A stretch of 64,000 nt of DNA from Cellulomonas sp. Root485. GTDB taxonomy: Bacteria; Actinomycetota; Actinomycetes; Actinomycetales; Cellulomonadaceae. The notes beneath the pieces are model-generated. The model was not told where the DNA came from and made no database searches. It was given only the letters and a program-made list of their open reading frames with translations. The stretch lies in NCBI RefSeq assembly GCF_001426705.1, contig NZ_LMFC01000006.1, positions 56,108-120,107 on the forward strand, read 5' to 3'. Positions 53,376 through 61,021 of this stretch are shown one piece after another; within the stretch, counting starts at the first letter, position 1; the number at the start of each line of letters is the position of its first letter. Made by a program: the position numbers and the translations under genes.

Positions 53376-54350
53376 ATGACGACCGCTCCCTCGGGTCTGG
53401 ACGACCCGGCGACGGCGGCCGCGCAGCAGTCCGACGCGGTCCGCACCCCCCGGAAGCCCCGGGGCGGTGCGGGCCGCGGCACCGCGTGGTACCGCCGGCT
53501 GACGCCCTACTACTTCCTGCTGATCCCCGTCGGGCTCCTGCTTCTTCTGACGTTCGCACCCGTCCTCAACATGTTCTGGTACTCGGCGACGGACTGGGAC
53601 GGACTGGACAAGACCAAGAACGTCGTGGGCTTCGACAACTACGTCGAGGTCTTCACGGACCCGGACAACGTCCGCGTGTTCTACGTCTCGCTCTACTACT
53701 TCGTCGCCTCGTTCGTGCAGATGGCGATCGCGCTGTACTTCGCGACGATCCTGTCCTTCAACACCCGGTTCAGGAACCTGTGGAAGGGCATCCTGTTCTT
53801 CCCGTACCTCATCAACGGGGTCGCGATCGGCCTGATCTTCCTGAACTTCCTCAAGCCGGGCGGCGGGATCGACACGATCCTCATGGCGGCCGGCCTCGAG
53901 AACCTCATCCAGCAGTGGACCGGTGACCCCGACGTCGCGAACTTCTCTCTGGCCGGGGTGTCCGTGTGGCGCTACATGGGCCTGAACTTCGTCATGTTCC
54001 TCGGCGCGATCCAGTCGATCAACGCCCAGGTCTACGAGGCGTCGGAGCTCGACGGCGCCAACCGGTGGCACCAGTTCCGGTACATCATCCTGCCGTCGAT
54101 CCGCCCCATCATCGGCCTGTCGCTGATCCTCGCGATCTCCGGTGCGCTCTCGGTGTTCGAGGTCCCGTTCGTCATGACGGGCGGCGCCAACGGCACGGAG
54201 ACGTTCGTCATCAGGACGGTCTGGATGGCCTTCAACCGCAACATGGTCGGCCTGGCCTCGGCGATGGCCGTGGTGCTCCTGCTGATCGTGCTCATCGTCA
54301 CCTGGATCCAACGCAAGGTGATCCCCGAGGAGGAGGTCGACCTCACATGA
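53376..54350 (+). CDS. CUT1 sugar ABC transporter permease 1 (MalF/LacF-like)
   Basis: This 324-residue protein has a charged N-terminal tail of about 45 residues, then six membrane helices. The permease EAA loop (YEASELDGANRWHQFRYIILPSIRP) and LTPYYFLLIPVGLLLLLTF at helix 1 are visible. It pairs with the second permease to form the membrane channel. It begins ten bases after the binding-protein stop with GAGG as ribosome-binding site; its end overlaps the second permease start in an ATGA. As no ATPase gene is present, it presumably uses a shared MsiK-type ATPase encoded elsewhere, as in other actinobacteria (inference). Confidence 0.93.
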   Translation: MTTAPSGLDDPATAAAQQSDAVRTPRKPRGGAGRGTAWYRRLTPYYFLLIPVGLLLLLTFAPVLNMFWYSATDWDGLDKTKNVVGFDNYVEVFTDPDNVRVFYVSLYYFVASFVQMAIALYFATILSFNTRFRNLWKGILFFPYLINGVAIGLIFLNFLKPGGGIDTILMAAGLENLIQQWTGDPDVANFSLAGVSVWRYMGLNFVMFLGAIQSINAQVYEASELDGANRWHQFRYIILPSIRPIIGLSLILAISGALSVFEVPFVMTGGANGTETFVIRTVWMAFNRNMVGLASAMAVVLLLIVLIVTWIQRKVIPEEEVDLT

Positions 54351-55171
54351 TCCGTGCAGCCACGAGCACCGGAAAGTACGTCTCGCTGGTCATCGCCTCG
54401 ATCGTCATGCTGCTGCCCCTGGGCCTCATCCTGTTCGGGTCCTTCAAGACGAGCCAGGAGTTCCTGTCGACGGGGCCGATGACCCCGCCGTCCGACTGGG
54501 GCAACATCGAGAACTACGTCACGGCGTTCACCCGGGGCAACATGCTCCAGGCGTTCGGCAACACCGTCTTCATCTTCGGAGCCGCGATCGTCGGCACGAT
54601 CCTGATCGGTGCCGCCACGGCCTACGCGCTCGATCGCTTCCGCTTCGCCGGTCGCGCCACGGTGCTCGGGCTGTTCCTGCTCGCGACGCTGGTCCCCGGT
54701 GTCACGACGCAGGTCGCGACGTTCCAGATCATCAACGGGCTGGGGCTCTACGACTCCCGCTTCGCGCTGATCCTGCTCTTCATGGGCACCGACATCATCT
54801 CGATCTACATCTTCCTGCAGTTCATCCGGGCGATCCCGAAGTCCCTGGACGAGGCGGCGATGATCGAGGGCGCCGGGCACCTGCGGATCTTCTTCCAGAT
54901 CATCCTGCCCAACCTCAAGCCGGCCATCGCGACGGTCGTCATCATCAAGGGCATCGCGATCTACAACGAGTTCTACCTGCCGTTCCTCTACCTGCCGTCG
55001 AAGGACCTGCGGCCGATCTCGACCACGCTCTTCGACTTCAAGGGCCCCTACGGCTCGCAGTGGGAGATCATCTCGGCCGGTGTGGTCATCACGATCATCC
55101 CGATCCTGGTGCTCTTCCTGTTCCTGCAGCGGTACATCTACAACGGCTTCACCTCGGGCGCGACGAAGTAG
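54347..55171 (+). CDS. CUT1 sugar ABC transporter permease 2 (MalG/LacG-like)
   Basis: This 274-residue, six-helix permease has the EAA loop LDEAAMIEGAGHLRIFFQIILPNLKP and a typical MalG-like end (FLFLQRYIYNGFTSGATK). ATG 54347 has an AGGAGG site inside the previous gene and overlaps its stop. It completes the importer. A strong symmetrical hairpin 13 bases after the stop terminates the operon and the convergent alpha-galactosidase gene. The substrate is inferred from the flanking alpha-galactosidase and beta-mannosidase. Confidence 0.94.
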   Translation: MIRAATSTGKYVSLVIASIVMLLPLGLILFGSFKTSQEFLSTGPMTPPSDWGNIENYVTAFTRGNMLQAFGNTVFIFGAAIVGTILIGAATAYALDRFRFAGRATVLGLFLLATLVPGVTTQVATFQIINGLGLYDSRFALILLFMGTDIISIYIFLQFIRAIPKSLDEAAMIEGAGHLRIFFQIILPNLKPAIATVVIIKGIAIYNEFYLPFLYLPSKDLRPISTTLFDFKGPYGSQWEIISAGVVITIIPILVLFLFLQRYIYNGFTSGATK

Positions 55172-55183
55172 TCCCCGGCTCGG

Positions 55184-55216
55184 CGACGGGGGCAGCTGGG
55201 CTGGCTGCCCCCGTCG
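55184..55216. terminator. Bidirectional terminator hairpin
   Basis: A perfect 13-bp stem (55184-55196 with 55204-55216, arm CGACGGGGGCAGC) around a seven-base loop lies between the convergent permease and alpha-galactosidase genes. There is no long U-tract in either direction, as is common in high-GC actinobacteria. Confidence 0.75.
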
Positions 55217-55224
55217 TCGTCCCG

Positions 55225-57363
55225 TCAGACCCGGACGGCCCGGACGAGCGCGATGCGCTCGGGCAGCTGCAGGGGCGCCTCGAGGCCCACACCGGACAGC
55301 AGCCGACCGGGCAGCCGCACGCCCTCCGAGGTCCACCACGCCGGCGCGTGGTCGACGGAGTCGCCCGGGGCCTGCGGCCGGACGTCGTAGAGCGCGTCGG
55401 GGTCGAGCCCCGGCAGCGTCACGCGCGGCAGGGACGTGCTCGCCGAGCGGCCCGTCATCACCACGGCGTACAGGGCGTCGCCGCGGTCCTGCGCGACCAC
55501 GCCGTGCACGGCCAGGACGGGGTCGACGACGTCGGCGTGCACGGCCGTCCCGGTGTGCAGCAGCGGCCGCAGCTCCTTGTACAGGGCGATCCACGCGCCG
55601 AGGTCGGCCAGCTGCGCCTCGTCGGCCTCCTGGAGGTCCCACTCGATCCCCAGGTGCCCGAACAGCGCGGTCGCGGCCCGGAAGGACAGGTCGTGCCGGC
55701 GACCGGTGCTGTGCGCCGTGCCGGACCCGATGTGCGCGCCGACGAGCTCCAGCGGGATCAGCAGGTTGGTCCACCGCTGGATCTGCTGCCGCTCGTAGGC
55801 GTCGATGCAGTCGCTGGCCCACACCCGGTCGGTGCGCTGCAGGATCTCCAGGTCGACGCGCGCCCCGCCCGACGAGCACGACTCGATCTCGACGCCGGGG
55901 TGCAGCGCGCGCAGCTCGTCGAGCAGCCGGTAGACGGCCAGCGTCTGCCCGTGCACCCCGGGAGCTCCCCCGTGGCCGGCGTCGACGAGGTCGCGGTTGT
56001 GGTCCCACTTGAGGTACCCGATCGGATACTCCTCCAGCAACGCGTGCAGGCGTTCCGCCAGGTACTCGTACGCCCCGGGCACGGCGAGGTCGAGCACCTG
56101 CTGGTGGCGCGCCTCCCGGGGCAGCCGGGACGGCACGCGGAGCAGCCAGTCGGGGTGCGCGCGGGCCAGGTCGGAGTCGGGGTTGACCATCTCCGGCTCC
56201 ACCCACAGGCCGAACTGCAGCCCGAGCCCGGTGACGTGCTGGACCAGCGGGTGCAGCCCCTCGGGCCACACGTCCGCGGACACGTACCAGTCCCCGAGGG
56301 CCCTGGTGTCGTCGCGACGGTCCCCGAACCAGCCGTCGTCGAGCACGAACCGCTCCGCACCCACCGCGGCGGCGGCGTCCGCGAGCGCGGTCAGCCGCCC
56401 CAGGTCGTGCTGGAAGTAGACGGCCTCCCAGGTGTTGAGCGTGACGGGCCGGGGCGTGCGCGGGTGCTGCGGCCGCGCACGCATCCACGCGTGGAACCGG
56501 GCCGCGAGCGCGTCGAGCCCCACTCCCCACGACCCGTAGACCCACGGGCTGGTGTACGACTCGCCACGCCCCAGCCGGACCTCGCCCGAGCCGAGCAGCT
56601 CGCCGCCGCCGAGCAGTCCCGGGTGGTAGTGGCTGCGCTCGGCCAGCGAGCGGTGGTTGCCGGACCAGGCGGTGTGCAGCCCCCAGACCTCGCCTGTGCG
56701 GTTCGCGAAGCCGGTCGTCCCCGCGACGAGCACGAAGGCCGCGTCGTAGCCGGTGCGACCGCGGCGGTTCTCGCGCAGCCGCGTGCCGTGCGTGAAGGCC
56801 GTGCGCTGCGGGCTGCGTTCCCGCGCCCAGCGCCCGGTGAAGTCGAGCAGCTCGGTCGCGACGGCGGGGACGGGGAGCGTGAGCAGCAGCGCGTCGAGGC
56901 TGAAGACGTCGTCGGCGTCGTTGGTGAGCACGGCGCGCTCGCGGACCACGCCTTGCGCGGTGAGCTCGAGCTCGAGCACCAGGCCGAGCCTCGCGGCATC
57001 GTCGGTCGCGTGGACGGTCAGGCGCTGCGTCCCGTCGGGGGCGGTCTGCGCGTCCCACGACCGGACGGCGAACAAGGTCGAGAAGTCCTGCCCCGCCCGG
57101 CTCCCCACCAGGCCCGGAGTGCCGAGGAACCCCGCCGACTCCTGCGGCACGATCGCGACCTCGACGGGGCCGTCGACCGGGAAGCCGTGCGGGACGACGT
57201 CCCACGCACGGCGCGCAGCCTCCAGCGCCGGGCCGTCCAGCTCACCCAGGTCACCGCCCCAGTGCAGGATCCGCGGCAGGGTCCCACCGCTGAGGTCGAC
57301 GACGAGGCTCACCCCCGCGGCGCGCAGGTGCAGGAGCTCGGACGGGTGGGCGGCAGCGGTCAC
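55225..57363 (-). CDS. Alpha-galactosidase, glycoside hydrolase family 36
   Basis: This 712-residue enzyme removes alpha-linked galactose, for example from raffinose-type sugars or galactomannan side chains. It has an N-terminal beta-supersandwich, then the barrel with NTWEAVYFQHD, FVLDDGWFG and WVEPEMVNPDSDL. The nucleophile is Asp454 in YLKWDHNRD, followed by IESCSSGGARVDLE; the acid/base is Asp518 in WASDCID. No signal peptide is visible, so it is cytoplasmic and acts on imported oligosaccharides. GTG 57363 has only a distant GGAG. It is divergent from the beta-mannosidase gene across 195 bases that hold operator copy 2. Confidence 0.96.
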   Translation of the reverse strand: MTAAAHPSELLHLRAAGVSLVVDLSGGTLPRILHWGGDLGELDGPALEAARRAWDVVPHGFPVDGPVEVAIVPQESAGFLGTPGLVGSRAGQDFSTLFAVRSWDAQTAPDGTQRLTVHATDDAARLGLVLELELTAQGVVRERAVLTNDADDVFSLDALLLTLPVPAVATELLDFTGRWARERSPQRTAFTHGTRLRENRRGRTGYDAAFVLVAGTTGFANRTGEVWGLHTAWSGNHRSLAERSHYHPGLLGGGELLGSGEVRLGRGESYTSPWVYGSWGVGLDALAARFHAWMRARPQHPRTPRPVTLNTWEAVYFQHDLGRLTALADAAAAVGAERFVLDDGWFGDRRDDTRALGDWYVSADVWPEGLHPLVQHVTGLGLQFGLWVEPEMVNPDSDLARAHPDWLLRVPSRLPREARHQQVLDLAVPGAYEYLAERLHALLEEYPIGYLKWDHNRDLVDAGHGGAPGVHGQTLAVYRLLDELRALHPGVEIESCSSGGARVDLEILQRTDRVWASDCIDAYERQQIQRWTNLLIPLELVGAHIGSGTAHSTGRRHDLSFRAATALFGHLGIEWDLQEADEAQLADLGAWIALYKELRPLLHTGTAVHADVVDPVLAVHGVVAQDRGDALYAVVMTGRSASTSLPRVTLPGLDPDALYDVRPQAPGDSVDHAPAWWTSEGVRLPGRLLSGVGLEAPLQLPERIALVRAVRV

Positions 57364-57422
57364 GAGAGGCGTCTCCGGGTCGGGCGGGCGTGGATCGGTG
57401 CAACGCTAACGTCGCGGTGTCA

Positions 57423-57455
57423 TTGACTTACTTTATTCAGTTGTCTAAGAATGAC
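57423..57455 (+). promoter_or_regulatory. Promoter/operator element, copy 2 (beta-mannosidase gene)
   Basis: TTGACT (57423-57428), 17 bases, TAAGAA (57446-57451), with half-sites TTGACTTA and TTGTCTAA 18 bases apart. 28 of 33 positions match the element at 51917. It lies 103 bases upstream of the mannosidase ATG and 60 bases from the alpha-galactosidase start, so it could control both. Confidence 0.75.
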
Positions 57456-57558
57456 TCCAGGGTACTTGCCAGATGATCGGCCCCTGCGGGGTGCCGACGA
57501 TGTCCGTCGCGAGGATGCGGCGGGCACACGCCGGACCCCCGGACCCAGGAGCTCGACG

Positions 57559-60075
57559 ATGAACACCCAGGACCTGTACGACGGTTGGTCGCTGACCGCT
57601 GTCGCCGGCCCCGTCCCGACCGACCTCGACGGCCGTCGCGTCCGCGCCCGCGTGCCGGGCACGAGCCACACGGCACTGCTCGAGGCCGGCCTCATCCCCG
57701 ACCCGTACCTCGACCGCAACGAGGAGCACCTGGCGTGGATGAAGCGGGTGGACTGGGCGTACGAGCGGGACCTTGACCTCGCCCCCGTCGCCGCCGACGA
57801 GCGTGTCGACCTCGTCTTCGACGGCATCGACACCGTCGCGACGCTCACGTTCGACGGGCAGGAGATCGGCCGGACCGCCAACCAGCACCGCTCCTACCGC
57901 TTCGACGTCCGCGACCTTGTCCGTCCGACGACCCAGCGCCTGCGGGTCCTGCTGCAGTCCGCCGTGGTCCACGCCGAGGCCGAGGCCGTCCGCCTGGGAC
58001 CGCGCCCCCTCGCCTACACCCAGCCGTTCAACATGGTCCGCAAGATGGCCTGCTCGTTCGGCTGGGACTGGGGGCCGGACCTGCAGACCGCGGGCCTGTG
58101 GCGGCCCGTGAAGGTCGAGCGCTGGACGGTGGCCCGCCTCGCCGCTGTCCGACCGCTCGTCACGGTCGACCCGGACGGGACGGGCCGCGTCGAGGTGCAC
58201 GCCACGATCGAGCGCTCGGGCCTGCCGGGCGGGGACGCACCGCTCACCGTGCGCGCCCGCGTCGCCGGTGCCGACGTCGCCGTGACGGTGCCGGGGAGCG
58301 CCGATGCGGCCGTCGTCGTCCTCGAGGTCCCGCACGCCCCCCTCTGGTGGCCCGTCGGCCACGGAGCACAGCCCCTGTCGGAGCTCACGGTCGCCCTCGT
58401 GGGGGCGGACCCGGCGGAGCCGCTCGACACCTGGGCCCGCCGCATCGGCTTCCGCACGGTCGAGCTGGACACGAGTGCCGACGACGACGGCACCGCCTTC
58501 ACGTTCCGGATCAACGGGCGCCCGATCTTCGTCAAGGGCGCCAACTGGATCCCCGACGACCACCTGCTCACCCGCATCACCCGCGAGCGCCTCGCGCACC
58601 GGCTCGACCAGGCGGTGGACGCCAACCTCAACCTCGTCCGCATCTGGGGTGGCGGCATCTACGAGTCCGAGGACTTCTACGAGCTCTGCGACGAGCGCGG
58701 CCTGCTGGTCTGGCAGGACTTCCTGCTCGCCTGCGCGGCGTACCCGGAGGAGCAGCCGCTCTGGGACGAGATCGAGGCGGAAGCCCGCGAGCACGTCGCC
58801 CGCCTGACCCCGCACCCCTCCCTGGTGCTCTGGAACGGTGGCAACGAGAACCTCTGGGGCTTCATGGACTGGGGCTGGCAGGAGGACCTCCAGGGCCGCA
58901 CCTGGGGCTTCCGCTACGCCACCGAGCTGCTCAAGGACGTCGTCGCCGAGCTCGACCCCACCCGCCCGTACTCCGACGGGAGCCCCTACTCCCCCGGTGC
59001 CGGGCTCACCGAGGTGCACCCGAACGACCCCGACCACGGCACCTTCCACCAGTGGGAGGTCTGGAACCGCGTCGACTACCGCGTGTACGGCGACGACGTC
59101 CCCCGGTTCTGCTCGGAGTTCGGGTTCCAGGGCCCGCCGACGTGGGCCACCCTGACCCGCGCCGTCCGCGCGGCCGACGGCGGCCCGCTGACCAAGGAGG
59201 ACCCGACGTTCCTCCTGCACCAGAAGGCCGAGGACGGCAACGGCAAGCTCGACCGCGGCATGGAGCCCCACCTCGGCGTGCCCGAGGACTTCTCGGACTG
59301 GCACTGGGCCGCGCAGCTCAACCAGGCCCGCGCCGTCCGGTTCGCCATCGAGCACTACCGCTCCTGGTGGCCCCGCACGGCCGGCTCCATCGTCTGGCAG
59401 CTCAACGACTGCTGGCCGGTGACGTCCTGGGCGGCGATCGACGGCGACGAGCGCCCGAAGCCGCTCTGGTACGCCTTGAAGTCGGCCTACGCGCCGCGCC
59501 TGCTCACCGTGCAGCCGCGCGAGGGCCGAGAGGTGCTCGCGGTCGTCAACGAGACCCCTGTCATCTGGCAGGGCATCGTCCGCCTCTCGCGCCAGCGGCT
59601 CGACGGCACCGTGCTGGCCGAGGAGGACCTGGCGCTCGCCGTCGGGGCCTGGTCAGTCGGCCAGTTCACGCTGCCGGGCATGATCGCGACCCCCGCCGAC
59701 CCGGCGCAGGAGGTGCTCGTCGTACGCCTCGGCGGCCTGCAGACGGTGCACACCTGGGTCGAGGACGTCGACCTCGCCCTGGACCCGGACGCCCTGCACG
59801 CCTCGGTGACCCCCGTGCAGGACGGCTACCGCGTGGACGTGACGGCGACCTCGTTCGCGCGCGACGTCACGCTCCTCGTCGACCGGCTCGACCCGGACGC
59901 GCTCGTCGACACCGCCCTCGCCGACATCCCGGCGGGCGCCACCGCGTCGTTCCACGTGCGCACCCGGGGCACGTTCGACCCCGCCGCCCTCACCCGTGCC
60001 CCCGTGCTGCGCTCCGCCAACGACGTGGTGCTCCGCCGGGTCGGCGCACGTGACCTCACCCAGTCGCCGGCCTGA
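57559..60075 (+). CDS. Beta-mannosidase, glycoside hydrolase family 2
   Basis: This 838-residue GH2 enzyme releases mannose from beta-1,4-manno-oligosaccharides. It has the sugar-binding domain (ADERVDLVFDGIDTVATLTFDG; NMVRKMACSFGWDWGP is characteristic of beta-mannosidases rather than galactosidases). The barrel follows with RIWGGGIYESEDFYELCDERG, the acid/base Glu430 in WNGGNENLWG, and the nucleophile Glu520 in FCSEFGFQGPP. ATG 57559 follows AGGAG. There is no signal peptide, so it is cytoplasmic. It shares a regulatory element with the ABC importer and is followed after 31 bases by a LacI-type sensor gene. Confidence 0.95.
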   Translation: MNTQDLYDGWSLTAVAGPVPTDLDGRRVRARVPGTSHTALLEAGLIPDPYLDRNEEHLAWMKRVDWAYERDLDLAPVAADERVDLVFDGIDTVATLTFDGQEIGRTANQHRSYRFDVRDLVRPTTQRLRVLLQSAVVHAEAEAVRLGPRPLAYTQPFNMVRKMACSFGWDWGPDLQTAGLWRPVKVERWTVARLAAVRPLVTVDPDGTGRVEVHATIERSGLPGGDAPLTVRARVAGADVAVTVPGSADAAVVVLEVPHAPLWWPVGHGAQPLSELTVALVGADPAEPLDTWARRIGFRTVELDTSADDDGTAFTFRINGRPIFVKGANWIPDDHLLTRITRERLAHRLDQAVDANLNLVRIWGGGIYESEDFYELCDERGLLVWQDFLLACAAYPEEQPLWDEIEAEAREHVARLTPHPSLVLWNGGNENLWGFMDWGWQEDLQGRTWGFRYATELLKDVVAELDPTRPYSDGSPYSPGAGLTEVHPNDPDHGTFHQWEVWNRVDYRVYGDDVPRFCSEFGFQGPPTWATLTRAVRAADGGPLTKEDPTFLLHQKAEDGNGKLDRGMEPHLGVPEDFSDWHWAAQLNQARAVRFAIEHYRSWWPRTAGSIVWQLNDCWPVTSWAAIDGDERPKPLWYALKSAYAPRLLTVQPREGREVLAVVNETPVIWQGIVRLSRQRLDGTVLAEEDLALAVGAWSVGQFTLPGMIATPADPAQEVLVVRLGGLQTVHTWVEDVDLALDPDALHASVTPVQDGYRVDVTATSFARDVTLLVDRLDPDALVDTALADIPAGATASFHVRTRGTFDPAALTRAPVLRSANDVVLRRVGARDLTQSPA

Positions 60076-60106
60076 TCGCAGTCCCACCGCAGGTACGCTC
60101 GCGTCC

Positions 60107-60961
60107 ATGGCACATGGGCTCGACGCGGTGGGACTCGTCCTTGCTCGGCCCGCCCGCATGCTCGGCTTCGAGCCGTTCTTCATGGAGCTCATCGGCGGCA
60201 TCGAGGAGTCCCTCGCTGCGGAGGGGCGCTCGCTGCTGCTGCACGTCGTCCCCGATCACGAGGCCGAGATCCGCACCTACCGCCGGTGGGGCGAGGGCAA
60301 CCTCGTCGACGCCGTCGTGGTGGTCAACATCGCGCTCGAGGACGCCCGGCTGGACGTCCTGGGCGAGATCGGCATCCCCACCGTCGTCGTCGGCGGACCG
60401 CGCCCGGACCTGCCGTTCGCCAACGTGTGGATCGACAACGCGCAGGCCATGCGGACCGCCGTGACCCACCTCGTCGGCCTCGGCCACCGGCGCCTGGCCC
60501 GCGTCAGCGGCCCCCGCCACCTGGCCCACACGCAGGCGCGGACCGACGCGTTCATGGGTGAGTGCGCCCGCCTCGGCGCGCACGGCGCCGTCGTCGAGGG
60601 CGACTACGGGGAGGAGTCCGGCACCCGCAGCACCCGCGCGCTGCTCGGCCGCGGCGACCCGCCGTCCGCGATCATCTACGACAACGACGTCATGGCGGTG
60701 GCCGGTCTCGGCGTCGCCCACGAGATGGACATCGCCGTCCCCGAGCGGCTCTCGCTGCTCGCCTGGGACGACTCGGCGCTGTGCCGGCTCTCCCACCCCG
60801 CACTGTCGGCCATGAGCCTCGACGTGCACGCGATGGGCGTCCAGGTGGCCGACTGCGTGCTCAACCTCCTCGCCTCCGGCACGGTCCGCTCCTACACGGC
60901 ACCCCTTCCCCGCCTCGTGGCCCGCGGGACGACCACCACCGCGCCCCAGGACGACGACTGA
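60107..60961 (+). CDS. LacI/PurR-type sugar-sensing domain protein without HTH
   Basis: This 284-residue protein begins directly with the periplasmic-binding-like sensor domain of LacI regulators: DAVGLVLARPARMLG, FFMELIGGIEESLAAEGRSLLLH, PTVVVGGPRPDLPFANVWIDN, GHRRLARVSGP, AIIYDNDVMAVAG and PERLSLLAWDDSALC. The usual 50-residue helix-turn-helix and hinge that precede it are absent; the gene is only 31 bases from the mannosidase stop, leaving no room. ATG 60107 lies seven bases after TACGCT, so it is probably leaderless with its own promoter. It may be an anti-repressor, a sugar sensor binding another regulator, or a decayed regulator. Confidence 0.85.
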   Translation: MAHGLDAVGLVLARPARMLGFEPFFMELIGGIEESLAAEGRSLLLHVVPDHEAEIRTYRRWGEGNLVDAVVVVNIALEDARLDVLGEIGIPTVVVGGPRPDLPFANVWIDNAQAMRTAVTHLVGLGHRRLARVSGPRHLAHTQARTDAFMGECARLGAHGAVVEGDYGEESGTRSTRALLGRGDPPSAIIYDNDVMAVAGLGVAHEMDIAVPERLSLLAWDDSALCRLSHPALSAMSLDVHAMGVQVADCVLNLLASGTVRSYTAPLPRLVARGTTTTAPQDDD

Positions 60962-60962
60962 G

Positions 60963-60992
60963 GCGCAGGTCACCCAGGGGACAATCCTGCGC
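60963..60992 (+). terminator. Hairpin between the sensor gene and glgB
   Basis: GCGCAGG (60963-60969) and CCTGCGC (60986-60992) form a perfect seven-bp stem with a 16-base loop, two bases after the sensor stop. No U-tract follows; a weak terminator is the simplest reading. Confidence 0.4.
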
Positions 60993-61021
60993 GGAATCCC
61001 CGCGGGTGGTTGGGTAGGGAC

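Noticed and set aside
60076..60106. A hidden helix-turn-helix for the LacI-type protein encoded upstream through a frameshift
   Set aside because: Only 31 bases separate it from the beta-mannosidase stop, and the mannosidase C-terminus shows no HTH in any frame I could read.
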